Source: Arthrobacter zhangbolii (lineage in GTDB: Bacteria; Actinomycetota; Actinomycetes; Actinomycetales; Micrococcaceae). Taken from it: DNA of 64,000 bases. Shown here one piece after another: positions 7,687 to 16,573 of the stretch. Position numbers and translations under genes: made by a program. A model generated the notes under the pieces. It was not told the DNA's origin, made no database searches, and was given only the letters and a program-made list of their open reading frames with translations. The stretch spans positions 2,356,001-2,420,000 of the forward strand of contig NZ_CP094984.1 of the NCBI RefSeq assembly GCF_022869865.1, given 5' to 3'. Within the stretch, counting starts at the first letter, position 1. Each line of letters begins with the position of its first letter.

Positions 7687-8846
7687 TTGGCTGCCTCGGC
7701 TTCCCGGACCCTGTCGAGGACTTCGATAAAGAGGCCCTTCTCTTCCTGAGCGGCGCTGCGGGACCGTACGTGCTCCAGGAAACCGCAGCAGATATCCAGG
7801 TCATCGGTGGCACCGGCCAGGCGCTGGCTGTAGGTGCGTGCCGGCCCGGCAGCCCCGCCTTCGGGTTCAAAAGCCAAGACGAGGGTATCCAGGAAGCGGG
7901 TGCGCACCTGGTCCATGGCCTTGGCCGGCCGCTCACGGTCTGTCAGGGTGACCTGACAGTAGGCGGTTTCGGCATCGGCAAGGGCGGGGTCAGCCAGCAG
8001 ATCGGCCAGCCGCCCGCGCAGCACGGCAAGCCTGCGCCGGGCAGGCCAGGTGACCGCTTCCACCGAGACCGGCACGCCGTCGTCGAACTCCAGGAGCCAG
8101 CCGCCTTTGTCCTGGCGGGCCTCCGAGAAGGAATACGGCAGCGGGGATCCGCTGTAGCGTGCATCCTCCCTGAGCTGCTGCCGCCCGTGCAGGTGGCCCA
8201 GGGCGGTGTAGGCGAAGCCGTCAAAGAGGTCCAGCGGAACAGCTCCAAGGCCCCCGACGGCGAGGTCACGTTCGCTGTCGCTGCTGATGCCGCCGCTGGC
8301 GAAGGTATGCGCCATGACCACCGCCGCAACCGGGGCGCCGGCCTGTTCCCGGGCCAGCAGATCCGCACGGATACGTGCCACTGCTGCAGCGGTCACCGTA
8401 AAGTGGCTCGGTTCCTGAACCTCCAGTTCGGCCGCTGCCAGCCGGGGCTCGAGGTAGGGAATGCCGTAGACCGCTACCGGCATGCCGCCAGCGGGCAGGA
8501 TCACCGGCCGGGCAATGTCCGCGTAGCGGGTCCGCAGGTGGACTCCGGCGCGCTCAAAAAGCGCGCTGCCGAAACCGAGGCGGGCCGCGGAGTCGTGATT
8601 GCCGCTGGAGAGCACAACCACAGCCCCGGCGGCAGTGATGCGTTCAAGGGCCGAATCCAGCAGGCGGACGGTGTCCACCCCCGGAAGGGCACGGTCATAG
8701 ACGTCGCCGGCAATCAGCACGGCGTCCACGCGCCGTTCCCGTACCGTCTCCACCAGACGGTCGATGAACTCCGCCTGCGCGGGGAGCATCCCTACGCCGT
8801 GGAAGGATCGGCCCAGGTGCCAGTCTGAAGTGTGCAGTATCCGCAT
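7683..8846 (-). CDS. sbcD: Exonuclease SbcCD, SbcD nuclease subunit
   Basis: A 387-residue Mre11-type metallophosphoesterase. Metal-binding motifs appear in order: DWHLG (Asp8, His10), GDVYD near residue 47, GNHD near residue 82, an HTF segment and GHLHGRQ near residue 218. A C-terminal capping domain follows. It cuts DNA with Mn ions under control of the SbcC ATPase encoded immediately downstream. The ATG at 8846 sits 7 nt after a TAGTTT box, which suggests a very short or absent leader. Confidence 0.95.
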   Translation of the reverse strand: MRILHTSDWHLGRSFHGVGMLPAQAEFIDRLVETVRERRVDAVLIAGDVYDRALPGVDTVRLLDSALERITAAGAVVVLSSGNHDSAARLGFGSALFERAGVHLRTRYADIARPVILPAGGMPVAVYGIPYLEPRLAAAELEVQEPSHFTVTAAAVARIRADLLAREQAGAPVAAVVMAHTFASGGISSDSERDLAVGGLGAVPLDLFDGFAYTALGHLHGRQQLREDARYSGSPLPYSFSEARQDKGGWLLEFDDGVPVSVEAVTWPARRRLAVLRGRLADLLADPALADAETAYCQVTLTDRERPAKAMDQVRTRFLDTLVLAFEPEGGAAGPARTYSQRLAGATDDLDICCGFLEHVRSRSAAQEEKGLFIEVLDRVREAEAAK

Positions 8847-8853
8847 GCCTTCA

Positions 8854-8859
8854 AAACTA
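8854..8859 (-). promoter_or_regulatory. Putative -10 box of sbcDC (leaderless type)
   Basis: TAGTTT on the minus strand, 7 nt before the sbcD ATG. No convincing -35 box is seen. Confidence 0.4.
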
Positions 8860-8886
8860 CCCGCCGGCTCCGACAGTTAACGGATC

Positions 8887-8914
8887 GGGGGCAGCGGCGT
8901 TCGCCACTGCCCCC
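8887..8914 (-). terminator. Hairpin after the aquaporin gene
   Basis: GGGGGCAG (8887-8894) pairs with CTGCCCCC (8907-8914), and an inner GGCG/CGCC stem extends it. It lies 25-50 nt past the stop codon of the minus-strand aquaporin gene. There is no U tract, so Rho-independent termination is uncertain. Confidence 0.5.
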
Positions 8915-8938
8915 GGAGGTTGCTACGGTTTTGCGGTC

Positions 8939-9949
8939 CTAGCCGCGGGTGCCCGGCGTCCCGTCCTGCGGGTTCTCCGGCGAACCGGCCGCGGGCTTGT
9001 CGAAGAAGCCGCGGGCTTCCTCATCCACGACGGGGGCCTCTGTGTCCCCGGTCCGGGCGGCCGGCTTGCCGGTGCTGCCCGTGGCGGGTGCGGGTGTCTC
9101 AGCGGCTGCAGGGGTCTCATCCGCTGCGTGGGTGTCCGGCTCCACAGCATAGAAGGCGGGATCGGAGCTGCGTGCTGCCAGCGTCATGTCCACACTGCGG
9201 AAAATCAGGCCTGCGATCACGGCGCCGAGCAGGGGCGCGGCCCAGAACAGCCAGAGCTGCTGCAGGGCCCAGCCTTCAGCGAAGATGGCAGTGGCCGTGG
9301 AACGTGCCGGGTTGATGCCGCCGTTGGTCACGGGGGCAAGCACGGTCAGGAGTACGGCGTAGGTCACGCCGACGGCGAAGGCACCGGCGACTGCGCCGGA
9401 CCGGCGTGCCACGGAGCCGAGGAAGACGGCGGTCAGCAGGGCGCCGGCAATAACCTCAAGCAGCAGGGCGCTGGGCAGCGGGAACAGGTTCACCGAGTGA
9501 TCCCCGTAGCCGTTGGAGACGCCGGTAAGGAACTGGCGGGTCTGCTCGCCGATCTGCTGGTGGCCGGTAATGGCCACCCAGAGGATGGCGACGGCGAGGA
9601 TTGCGCCAAGCAGCTGTGCCAGCACGTAGGGCAGCACGTACTTCCACTGGGTGCGTCCGGCAACCGCGCTGCCCAGGGTGATGGCCGGATTGAAGTGCCC
9701 GCCCGAGATGTAGCCGAAGGCGACCATGGCACCGGCCAGCGCAAGCCCGAAGGCGAGCTGCGGGCTGATGCCGCTGCCGGCGGTGAAGATGCCCACTCCG
9801 ATGCCCGCGAACACAAGCAGGAATGATCCAATCCCCTCGGCCACGGTCCGTCCCACGAACCCGTAGTCGTGGCCGCGGGTGTCGGACGCTGCGTCGCGGA
9901 CGCGCGTTACGGCCCGGGCTCCGCTGGTTGATAAGGGCTCAGATGACAT
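8939..9949 (-). CDS. Aquaporin (MIP family) with long acidic C-terminal tail
   Basis: A membrane channel of 336 residues starting at the ATG at 9949; the frame is open further upstream but has no better start. Six hydrophobic helices span about residues 35-255, with the two pore NPA motifs in HFNPAIT and GINPARS. The second helix-loop is followed by Arg, as in water-selective pores, so an AqpZ-like water channel is more likely than a glycerol facilitator. The last roughly 80 residues are Ala/Pro/Thr/Glu-rich and cytoplasmic, much longer than in AqpZ (about 230 residues); their role is unknown. It is transcribed alone, divergently from the next gene. Confidence 0.9.
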   Translation of the reverse strand: MSSEPLSTSGARAVTRVRDAASDTRGHDYGFVGRTVAEGIGSFLLVFAGIGVGIFTAGSGISPQLAFGLALAGAMVAFGYISGGHFNPAITLGSAVAGRTQWKYVLPYVLAQLLGAILAVAILWVAITGHQQIGEQTRQFLTGVSNGYGDHSVNLFPLPSALLLEVIAGALLTAVFLGSVARRSGAVAGAFAVGVTYAVLLTVLAPVTNGGINPARSTATAIFAEGWALQQLWLFWAAPLLGAVIAGLIFRSVDMTLAARSSDPAFYAVEPDTHAADETPAAAETPAPATGSTGKPAARTGDTEAPVVDEEARGFFDKPAAGSPENPQDGTPGTRG

Positions 9950-10123
9950 GGGAGAGACATTCCTAACGTGTGGTGGGCGGCGTGAACAGGCATGCCGCCG
10001 ATATATAAGTCTTCTTATCGAACTCACAACAAACTACCCCACCGTGTCAGTGCAGTCTGTTAACCCGCTGAATGCCCGCTGTGTGGCAGGTGAATCGAGT
10101 CTTTCCGGCCCAGCCCCGGCACC

Positions 10124-10129
10124 TATGCT
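10124..10129 (+). promoter_or_regulatory. Putative -10 box, leaderless start of the glycohydrolase-like gene
   Basis: TATGCT followed by exactly 6 nt and then the GTG start codon. The same TATGCT-N6-GTG layout occurs at argS. There is no Shine-Dalgarno. Confidence 0.5.
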
Positions 10130-10135
10130 GGAACA

Positions 10136-11269
10136 GTGAGCTCCGAACCGTATTCCGCACCCTTGTCCTCTTCCCATACAGCCCTTGGCGCCAAAATCCG
10201 AGCCTGCCTGCTCGGCGGGGCTCTGGGCGACGCACTGGGCACAGCCGGCCCGGAGCGCCTGGAGGACACGCTGTCGGTTTCTTCGGCTACCCAGCTGGCC
10301 CTGTATTCACTGGACGGGCTGCTCGAAGCCGTCGAATGGGCGAATTCGGGAGTGGGAGCCGATGAAACCGCCTGCATCTGGCTCGCCTACCTTCGCTGGC
10401 TCCGGGGCCGCGGCATAGCCCTCCCCGAGACCGGACTGGTTCCCCTCCCCCGGCCCATTGATGCTGAGGAACTGCTGCACCCGACGCCGGCCGGCACGGC
10501 GGACGCGGGCACGGCGGACGCCGGCCTGGATCCGGAGGTGGTATCCGCCCTGTCCAGCGGTGAAATGGGGACACGCCAGCGGCCCGTGAACACGGAATCG
10601 GACAGTCCTGCCGCACTGGTGCGCTCGGCGCCGTTCGGCCTGCTGCCCTATGTACCCACCGAAACCGTCTACAAGCTCGTACTGGATGCCGCTTCGCTGA
10701 CCCACGGCCATCCTGCGGCCCGTCATGCGTCTGCCGTTTTCGCTGCGACCGTGCACGGGCTGCTGTCGCCGGGAACTACTCTGGCCGCAGCAGCGGAGAA
10801 GGCCCTGGCACCGGCAGACGCTGCGGCGGATTCCGACGGCGGCGTCCCCGGACTTGCTGACCGGCTCCGCTCGGTCATCTCCGGACCGGACTTCGCGACC
10901 GGCGGCACGGCGGCCAGCGGGGCGGCGGCCGGCGGGACGGCGGCCGGCGGGACGACTTCCGGCAGCGGGGCAACCGGCGGGACGACTGCGGAAGGTGCGT
11001 TGACGCTTGGACTGTCGGCGGCACTCAGGGCAGAGAATGCGCTCGCCCGGCAGGCGGCGGCGGGAGCCCCTGCCTCACCGGAAGACACCGTGACGGCGGC
11101 CCTTCGCGAAGCTGCCGCTGCCGGCGGGGCGCCGGCCGCCGTCGTCGCCGGCAGCCTGCTGGGCGCGCTGTACGGTGTGCTGCCCGGCCCCCTGCTCGCG
11201 TCGCTGCGTGAACGCGCAGCGGTCGAGCGGCTGGCCGACAGCTACGTCTCTGCGACAATCGCGCCCTAG
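10136..11269 (+). CDS. ADP-ribosylglycohydrolase-fold protein lacking the metal-binding motifs (probable pseudoenzyme)
   Basis: A 377-residue member of the ADP-ribosylglycohydrolase (DraG/ARH) family. Retained marks: the opening ACLLGGALGDALG (23-35), the helix ALYSLDGLLEAVEWAN (55-70), SGEMGTRQRPVN (141-152), LTHGHP (188-193) and SLLGALYG near residue 340. The binuclear magnesium site of active enzymes needs a DDT-type motif before the ALY helix and a second Asp-rich motif (GDSDST type) before the LLGALYG helix. Here these read SSAT (49-52) and AGGAPAA (329-335), with no Asp at either place; a third conserved SKGCG stretch is also altered. Residues 255-287 are a Gly/Ala/Thr-rich linker. It probably binds rather than hydrolyses ADP-ribosyl groups, or has another role. 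Start GTG, apparently leaderless. Confidence 0.8.
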   Translation: MSSEPYSAPLSSSHTALGAKIRACLLGGALGDALGTAGPERLEDTLSVSSATQLALYSLDGLLEAVEWANSGVGADETACIWLAYLRWLRGRGIALPETGLVPLPRPIDAEELLHPTPAGTADAGTADAGLDPEVVSALSSGEMGTRQRPVNTESDSPAALVRSAPFGLLPYVPTETVYKLVLDAASLTHGHPAARHASAVFAATVHGLLSPGTTLAAAAEKALAPADAAADSDGGVPGLADRLRSVISGPDFATGGTAASGAAAGGTAAGGTTSGSGATGGTTAEGALTLGLSAALRAENALARQAAAGAPASPEDTVTAALREAAAAGGAPAAVVAGSLLGALYGVLPGPLLASLRERAAVERLADSYVSATIAP

Positions 11270-11288
11270 CCCGCGGCTCACGGACCGG

Positions 11289-12314
11289 TTACTGCGAGCC
11301 TCGGGGCCAGATACCGCCCAGGGTTTGCAGGAACTCGGCTTCGGAGAGCACCTCGATGCGCTGGCCCCGCTCGTGCAGGTCCAGGACCCTGCGCGCCTTA
11401 CCGGTGAGGCGTCCGCTGCGCAGGTCCGCCGGTTCAAAGCCGTCCCCCACCACCAGCACCGTGGTGGCGCGGGTGACGTTGCTGGCGGTGCGGGCTCCGG
11501 CCTCGGCCGCGCGGTCCTTGGCGGTCTGGCGGGGCATGCCCAGGTTGCCGGTGAAAACGATCGTCTGGCCGAACAGCGGATGGCGCGGATCCGCCAGCGG
11601 GTTGGGCGGCGGGTTCTCCCCTTCGGACGGCCAGCCCTGCCAGGGTGTTCCGGCAGCCGCCACCGCGGCTGCGGTGCCGGTACCCCGGGCCAGTGCGTCC
11701 CGGGTGGCCTTGGACAGCTGATGAGTGCCCGGCACATACGCGGGCAGGTGGGATGCCTGCAGCCCCTGGCGAAGGAAAAAGTCCGGCATGGACACGGCTC
11801 CGGCCCGGCGGGCAATGTCAATCATGATGCCCGCGCAGGCGCGGGCATCCTCGGTGGCATCGTGATGGTTCAGGAGCGGAACACCCGCTGCCTCGGCAGC
11901 GAACGGCAGCGAATGTGAGGGCAGCTGATAGGTGCGGCGGGAATGCACCACGGTGCAGGTGTAGTCATAGGCGGGGCCCGCCAGCTCGGAGACTTCCAGC
12001 GCGGAGCGGATCACGCCCAGGTCGAACGCGGCGTTGTGCGCCACGAGCAGGTCGCTGCCGATGAAGGCACCGATTTCCGGAAAGAGTTCACCGAACCGCG
12101 GAGCCCCGGCCACCATGTCCGGTTCGATCCCGTGGATGCGCACATTGCGCCGGTCAAAATAGTCGTGCCCCTCCGGGGGACGCATCAGCCACGAGGCTTC
12201 CTCGACAACCTGCCCGTTCCGGACCCGGACCAGGCCCACGGAGCAGGGCGAACCGCGGAAGCCGTTGGCGGTTTCGAAATCTATTGCGGTGAAACTAAGC
12301 CCGGTTTCAGGCAT
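11289..12314 (-). CDS. DnaQ-like 3'-5' exonuclease with C-terminal BRCT domain
   Basis: A 341-residue protein; the start is taken as the ATG at 12314, which overlaps the end of the dedA-type gene by 8 nt and removes an implausible 56-residue extension. Residues 5-165 form a DEDDh exonuclease: AIDFETA with the first Asp/Glu pair, HNAAFD near residue 95 and HHDATEDARA with the catalytic His/Asp near residue 148. A low-complexity linker leads to a BRCT domain at residues 245-335 (LFGQTIVFTGNLG, later TTVLVVGD). The family resembles the epsilon proofreading subunit but is a stand-alone enzyme, probably in repair. BRCT would mediate DNA or protein contacts. Confidence 0.88.
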   Translation of the reverse strand: MPETGLSFTAIDFETANGFRGSPCSVGLVRVRNGQVVEEASWLMRPPEGHDYFDRRNVRIHGIEPDMVAGAPRFGELFPEIGAFIGSDLLVAHNAAFDLGVIRSALEVSELAGPAYDYTCTVVHSRRTYQLPSHSLPFAAEAAGVPLLNHHDATEDARACAGIMIDIARRAGAVSMPDFFLRQGLQASHLPAYVPGTHQLSKATRDALARGTGTAAAVAAAGTPWQGWPSEGENPPPNPLADPRHPLFGQTIVFTGNLGMPRQTAKDRAAEAGARTASNVTRATTVLVVGDGFEPADLRSGRLTGKARRVLDLHERGQRIEVLSEAEFLQTLGGIWPRGSQ

Positions 12315-12996
12315 CGGTGCCGGACACCGGCTTCCGCCGCCTGCTGCGGATCTTGGCGGTGATGAACCAGACCGCTGCGATGATGACCGCCGCGATGACA
12401 ATCTTCTGGAACACGCCGGCGTAGGCCTCAACAACGTGCCAGCTTTCGCCCAGGTAGAAGCCGGCGACGATAAAGATGGCATTCCAGATCAGGCTGCCGG
12501 CGGTGGTCAGTGCGGTAAAGGTCAGCAGGTGCATGCGTTCAATGCCCGCGGGGATCGAGATCAGGCTGCGGAACAGCGGGATCATCCGGCCGAAGAACAC
12601 GGCCTTGTACCCGTGGCGCTCAAACCACGCCTCGACCTTGTCCACATCCTCAAGGTCCACCAGGGGAACCTTCTCCACCAGGCGGCGCATCCGGTCCCGG
12701 CCCAGCCATGCCCCCAGGCCGTATAGTGCCAGCGCACCCACTACCGAGCCGAGCGTGGTCCAGAACAGTGCCGCCGCCATGGAGAAATTGCCCTGGCTGG
12801 CGGTGAAACCGGCCAGCGGCAGGATGATTTCGCTCGGCAGCGGGGGGAAAAGGTTTTCCAGGGCGATGGCCAAACCGGCGCCCGGGGCACCGATGGCCTC
12901 CATCACCCCGACCGCCCAGTCGGCCACACCGCCGAGGGCCGACGGCTCGGCAGTAGTAGAAGAGGTGGCTGCGGGAACGGCTGCTGTAATAGTCAT
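12307..12996 (-). CDS. DedA-family membrane protein
   Basis: A 229-residue SNARE-associated/DedA protein. The conserved segments ENLFPPLPSEIILPLAG (residues 46-62) and FGRMIPLFRSLISIPAG (near 137-153) are intact; they form the re-entrant region and the arginine pair typical of the family. Four or five hydrophobic stretches are present and the C-terminus is basic (KIRSRRRK). Family members act in membrane lipid homeostasis, some as undecaprenyl-phosphate flippases, in the inner membrane. It overlaps the exonuclease gene by 8 nt and is the first gene of that pair. Confidence 0.9.
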   Translation of the reverse strand: MTITAAVPAATSSTTAEPSALGGVADWAVGVMEAIGAPGAGLAIALENLFPPLPSEIILPLAGFTASQGNFSMAAALFWTTLGSVVGALALYGLGAWLGRDRMRRLVEKVPLVDLEDVDKVEAWFERHGYKAVFFGRMIPLFRSLISIPAGIERMHLLTFTALTTAGSLIWNAIFIVAGFYLGESWHVVEAYAGVFQKIVIAAVIIAAVWFITAKIRSRRRKPVSGTDA

Positions 12997-13093
12997 CTCG
13001 CGGTCAATTCTGCCCTAGGCCCCCGGCCCGGGAAGAATCCCCGCGCGTCCCCGCGGCGTGTTTGGGACGCATCACACATCCCCCGGCCTGTGC

Positions 13094-13732
13094 CTAGGCG
13101 CCGGTTTTTTCCTCCGCCAGGGCGGCAACAAGGGCCGGAACCAGTGCCCGGAACGCCTGGCCGCGATGGCTGATCGCGTTCTTTTCGGCTCCGCTGAGTT
13201 CGGCGCAGCTGCGCTCCTCTCCGGCCGGAAGCAGGATCGGGTCGTAGCCGAAACCGCCTTCGCCGCGCGGGGCCTGGAGCAGGGTGCCGCGCAGCTCGCC
13301 GCGTTCCACGGTTTCGCTGCCGTCGGGAAGTGCCAGGGCCGCAGCACAGACAAACGCCGCACCGCGGTGCTCAGCGGCGATATCCGCAAGCTGGGCCAGC
13401 AGCAGGGCCAGGTTGGCGGCGTCGTCGCCGTGCAGGCCGGACCAGCGGGCGGAGAAAATGCCAGGGGCCCCGCCGAGGACGTCCACCGCAAGGCCGGAAT
13501 CGTCGGCGACTGCCGGAAGGCCGGTGGCAGCCGCGACGGCGTGGGCCTTGAGCAGTGCGTTTTCCTCGAAGGTCACGCCGGTTTCGGGAACGTCGGGAAC
13601 TCCCGCCGCGGCGGCGTCGATCACCTGGGTGTCCACGTCGAGGCCGGGAACCTGCCCGCGCAGCAGTTCGCGCAGCTCACGCAGCTTGCCGGGGTTGCGG
13701 GTGGCCAGGACCAGGCGGGGTGCCGGCGCCAT
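13094..13732 (-). CDS. rdgB: Non-canonical purine NTP pyrophosphatase (RdgB/HAM1)
   Basis: A 212-residue ITP/XTP pyrophosphatase that hydrolyses deaminated purine triphosphates to monophosphates and keeps them out of DNA and RNA. Family motifs are complete: ATRNPGKLREL near residue 10, ADDSGLAVD near residue 76, GIFSARW, GGFGYDP and a C-terminal SHRGQA. Length is normal. It follows RNase PH directly: the rph stop ends at the base next to its ATG. The rph-rdgB pairing is shared with M. tuberculosis (Rv1340-Rv1341). Confidence 0.95.
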   Translation of the reverse strand: MAPAPRLVLATRNPGKLRELRELLRGQVPGLDVDTQVIDAAAAGVPDVPETGVTFEENALLKAHAVAAATGLPAVADDSGLAVDVLGGAPGIFSARWSGLHGDDAANLALLLAQLADIAAEHRGAAFVCAAALALPDGSETVERGELRGTLLQAPRGEGGFGYDPILLPAGEERSCAELSGAEKNAISHRGQAFRALVPALVAALAEEKTGA

Positions 13733-14488
13733 TTATTCGCCGCCCAGGGTCCGGCGCTGGATTTCGGCCAGCTCCGCGGTCCCCTGCAGGGCGAGGTCCA
13801 GCAGCGCATCCAGCTCGGCCCGGTCGAAGGGTGCGCCTTCCGCGGTGCCCTGGACCTCAACGAACTTCCCTGATCCGGTCACCACCACGTTCATGTCGGT
13901 TTCCGCGCGTACGTCCTCCACGTAGGGCAGGTCCAGCATCGGGACGCCGTCGATGATGCCAACGCTGATCGCGGCCACACTGTCCGTCAGCGGGTTGGCG
14001 TTGCGGGCAATCAGCTTGTTGTCCCTGGCCCAGGCCACGGCGTCTGCCAGCGCCACGTAGGCGCCGGTGATGGCTGCGGTGCGTGTGCCGCCGTCGGCCT
14101 GCAGGACGTCGCAATCCAGCACAATCGTGTTCTCACCCAGTGCCTTGGTATCGATAATCGAACGCAGCGAGCGGCCGATCAGCCGGGAAATCTCGTGGGT
14201 GCGCCCGCCCAGCTTTCCCTTGACCGATTCGCGGTCATTCCGGGTATTGGTGGCACGCGGCAGCATGGCGTATTCGGCAGTGACCCAGCCCTTGCCTTCA
14301 CCCTTGAGCCAGCGGGGAACCCCGGGGGTCAGGGAGGCGGTGCACAGCACGCGCGTATTGCCGAACTCGATCAGTGCCGAGCCTTCGGCCTGCTTGGACC
14401 AGCCGCGGGTAATGGTAATGCTGCGCAGCTGGTCCGGGGTGCGGCCGTCGGCGCGCAGGCTTGATGCAGGGGTGGGTGCGGTAGTCAT
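13733..14488 (-). CDS. rph: Ribonuclease PH
   Basis: A 251-residue phosphorolytic 3'-5' exoribonuclease that trims tRNA 3' ends. The opening [11 protein letters not shown], the RNA-binding [12 protein letters not shown] stretch, [13 protein letters not shown], the helix with [15 protein letters not shown] and the phosphate/metal-site [13 protein letters not shown] are all present and in normal order. The ATG lies 6 nt after a TAGACT box, so translation is probably leaderless. rdgB follows without a gap. Confidence 0.96.
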   Translation of the reverse strand: MTTAPTPASSLRADGRTPDQLRSITITRGWSKQAEGSALIEFGNTRVLCTASLTPGVPRWLKGEGKGWVTAEYAMLPRATNTRNDRESVKGKLGGRTHEISRLIGRSLRSIIDTKALGENTIVLDCDVLQADGGTRTAAITGAYVALADAVAWARDNKLIARNANPLTDSVAAISVGIIDGVPMLDLPYVEDVRAETDMNVVVTGSGKFVEVQGTAEGAPFDRAELDALLDLALQGTAELAEIQRRTLGGE

Positions 14489-14494
14489 GGGTTC

Positions 14495-14500
14495 AGTCTA
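14495..14500 (-). promoter_or_regulatory. Putative -10 box of rph-rdgB (leaderless type)
   Basis: TAGACT on the minus strand, then GAACCC (6 nt) and the rph ATG. The ABC-ATPase gene at 24287 has a nearly identical arrangement (TAGTCT then GAACCT). Confidence 0.5.
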
Positions 14501-14530
14501 TCGCCGGGGCCGTACGGGCCCGGACAGGAC

Positions 14531-15376
14531 CTAGACGCTGCGTGCCTTCTGGACCGCCAGCGGGGCGGTAAAGGGGGAACCGACGTCGTAGGAGACGCCG
14601 GCGACGGCGACGGCCAGGTCACCGCTGTAGGACCGGCGTGCTTCGGCGACGCTGACGCTGGCATCGTTCCACACCGGAAGGTGGGTGAGCAGCAGGCGGC
14701 GGGCGTTGGCGGCTGTGGCGGCGGCTCCGGCGCGCAGGCCGGTGAGGTGCACACCCTCGATACCGTCATCGCGGCCCTCGTGGAATGCGGCCTCGCAGAG
14801 GAAGACGTCGGTATCCCGGGCGGCTGCCTCCAGCCCGGGACAGGAATCGGTGTCCCCCGAGTAGGCCAGGGTCCGCAGTGTTTCCACACCGTCCGCGTCG
14901 GTGCTGCGGGCTTCCACCCGCAATGCGTAGGCTTCTTCGGCAGGATGCCGCACCGGGTACGGAGTGACGGTGAACGGGCCGATCTGCTGCGGCTGGCCCG
15001 GCGTCCAGTGGGAGAATTCGAAGTCCTCGTGCATGCCCGGGTCCAGTTCCAGGCCGTAGGCAGTGGCCATCCGGTCCGCGGTGGCGGCCGGGCCCCATAC
15101 CTTGATGCGGTCCCGGTTCCAGCCCGCGGGATCCCAGTGCACGGCCACATGCAGCCCGCACAGGTCCATGCAGTGGTCCGGATGGAGATGCGTCAGGAGC
15201 ACCGCGTCAATATCGCGCAGGTCCATGTAGCGCTGCAGCGCGCCCAGGGAACCGTTACCGAGGTCCAGCAGGATCCGCCAGTCACGTTCGCCGTCGTTGG
15301 CGGTGACGAGATAGCAGGACGCCGGAGACGCCGGGCCGGGGAAGGAGCCGCTGCAGCCTACGATGGTCAGTTTCAT
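14531..15376 (-). CDS. Metallo-beta-lactamase-fold hydrolase, Rv1339-like cyclic nucleotide phosphodiesterase
   Basis: A 281-residue MBL-fold enzyme with the metal-binding motif HLHPDH (His63, His65, Asp67, His68), a later HPAEE His, an AYSGDTD segment supplying the bridging Asp, and a C-terminal LTHLPVW His. The position between murI and rph matches Rv1339 of M. tuberculosis, which has been reported as an atypical class II cAMP phosphodiesterase. The function is therefore inferred from context and motif. It overlaps murI by 4 nt (ATGA), so it is the second gene of that operon. Confidence 0.8.
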   Translation of the reverse strand: MKLTIVGCSGSFPGPASPASCYLVTANDGERDWRILLDLGNGSLGALQRYMDLRDIDAVLLTHLHPDHCMDLCGLHVAVHWDPAGWNRDRIKVWGPAATADRMATAYGLELDPGMHEDFEFSHWTPGQPQQIGPFTVTPYPVRHPAEEAYALRVEARSTDADGVETLRTLAYSGDTDSCPGLEAAARDTDVFLCEAAFHEGRDDGIEGVHLTGLRAGAAATAANARRLLLTHLPVWNDASVSVAEARRSYSGDLAVAVAGVSYDVGSPFTAPLAVQKARSV

Positions 15377-16446
15377 GCTGTGCCGTTCCAGAGGGCACCC
15401 TGTGGCGCCCCCATGCGTTCGGGGGCGTCTGCCCGGGCTGCGGCAATCATCTGCGGAGTAACCCGCGCCATGCTGCCGGTGGGGTAATGCGCTGATACGT
15501 GGTCCACCTGCTGGACGCTGAGCACTTCGGGTCCCAGGAAACGCCGGGCCAGAAGTTCAAAGGAGGCCGCATCGCCGGTGGCGACAAAGGTGTGCTGGGG
15601 CGCCGTCCGCTCCTGCCGTTCAATGCCGTGGCTGATCAGGGCCCGGTAGACATCCTTGGCGGTTTCCTCGGCGCTGGAGACGAGGGTGACGCCGTCCCCC
15701 ATGACATAGGAAATCACGCCGGTCAGCAGCGGATAGTGGGTGCAGCCCAGCACGAGCGTATCGACATCCTGTGCCCGCAGCGGCGCGAGGTATTCCTCGG
15801 CCGTTGCCAGCACGTCCGGCCCCGAGGTGACCCCGGCTTCCACGAATTCCACGAAGGCAGGGCAGGCAACCGAGGACACCCTCAGGTGGGGTGCGGCCGC
15901 GAAGGTGTCGTCATAGGCCCGCGAGCCCACAGTGGCAGCAGTGCCAATGACGCCGATCCGTCCGGTGCGGGTGGCCGCCACGGCGCGCCGTACGGCCGGC
16001 TGGATGACCTCGATAACCGGAATCCCGTACCGGTGTGTGTAGCGTTCGCGGGCGTCCCTCAGCACAGCGGCCGAGGCGGTGTTGCAGGCGATGACCAGGA
16101 GCTTGACTCCGGAGTCCACCAGTTCGTCCATAACGCCCAGCGCGTTGGCGCGGACCTCGGCAATCGGGAGGGGGCCGTAGGGGCCTTTGGCCGTGTCCCC
16201 CACGTACATCACGGCCTCGTTCGGCAGCTGGTCCAGGACGGCCCGGGCCACGGTCAGTCCGCCAACGCCGGAATCGAAGATACCGATGGGTGCATCCGGG
16301 TTCCGGACGCGGACTGAAGGCTCAGCGGACGTCGCGGGCACCTGCCCCTGCGGCGTCTCCGGGGAGCCGGATCCGGGTGCCCCCACGGGCTGCCCCGGGG
16401 ACCTCTCCCCTGAATGTGCGGACGGATGGACCGGGTTTGAAATCAT
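15373..16446 (-). CDS. murI: Glutamate racemase
   Basis: Converts L- to D-glutamate for peptidoglycan. The two catalytic cysteines are visible in ACNTASA and GCTHYPLL, with the N-terminal [13 protein letters not shown] and [11 protein letters not shown] segments typical of the family. The start is placed at the ATG at 16446; this leaves a Pro/Ser/Gly-rich extension of about 50 residues before the enzyme domain, and no in-frame ATG, GTG or TTG lies closer. A GGGAGGA motif lies 16 nt before this ATG, rather far. The gene overlaps the downstream MBL-fold gene by 4 nt. Confidence 0.93.
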   Translation of the reverse strand: MISNPVHPSAHSGERSPGQPVGAPGSGSPETPQGQVPATSAEPSVRVRNPDAPIGIFDSGVGGLTVARAVLDQLPNEAVMYVGDTAKGPYGPLPIAEVRANALGVMDELVDSGVKLLVIACNTASAAVLRDARERYTHRYGIPVIEVIQPAVRRAVAATRTGRIGVIGTAATVGSRAYDDTFAAAPHLRVSSVACPAFVEFVEAGVTSGPDVLATAEEYLAPLRAQDVDTLVLGCTHYPLLTGVISYVMGDGVTLVSSAEETAKDVYRALISHGIERQERTAPQHTFVATGDAASFELLARRFLGPEVLSVQQVDHVSAHYPTGSMARVTPQMIAAARADAPERMGAPQGALWNGTA

Positions 16447-16516
16447 AATGTACTGACAATAGTCCTCCCTGCAGCGAGCGCACATTCACTGCCGCGTGCC
16501 CTTGCTCACAGGTACA

Positions 16517-16545
16517 CCGGCAGGAATCACATGTGATCCTGCCGG
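16517..16545 (-). terminator. Hairpin between DUF2017 gene and murI
   Basis: CCGGCAGG (16517-16524) pairs with CCTGCCGG (16538-16545). An inner ATCACATGTGAT palindrome continues the stem after one bulged A. It lies just past the stop of the DUF2017 gene and before murI on the minus strand, without a U tract. Confidence 0.5.
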
Positions 16546-16573
16546 CCCGCGCAGTGCCGCGGCGGAACCGGTA

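Noticed and set aside
12315-12482. 56-residue N-terminal extension of the DnaQ/BRCT protein
   Set aside because: The extension lies entirely within the DedA gene in another frame and is Ser/Arg-rich; the ATG at 12314 with an 8-nt overlap is the better start.
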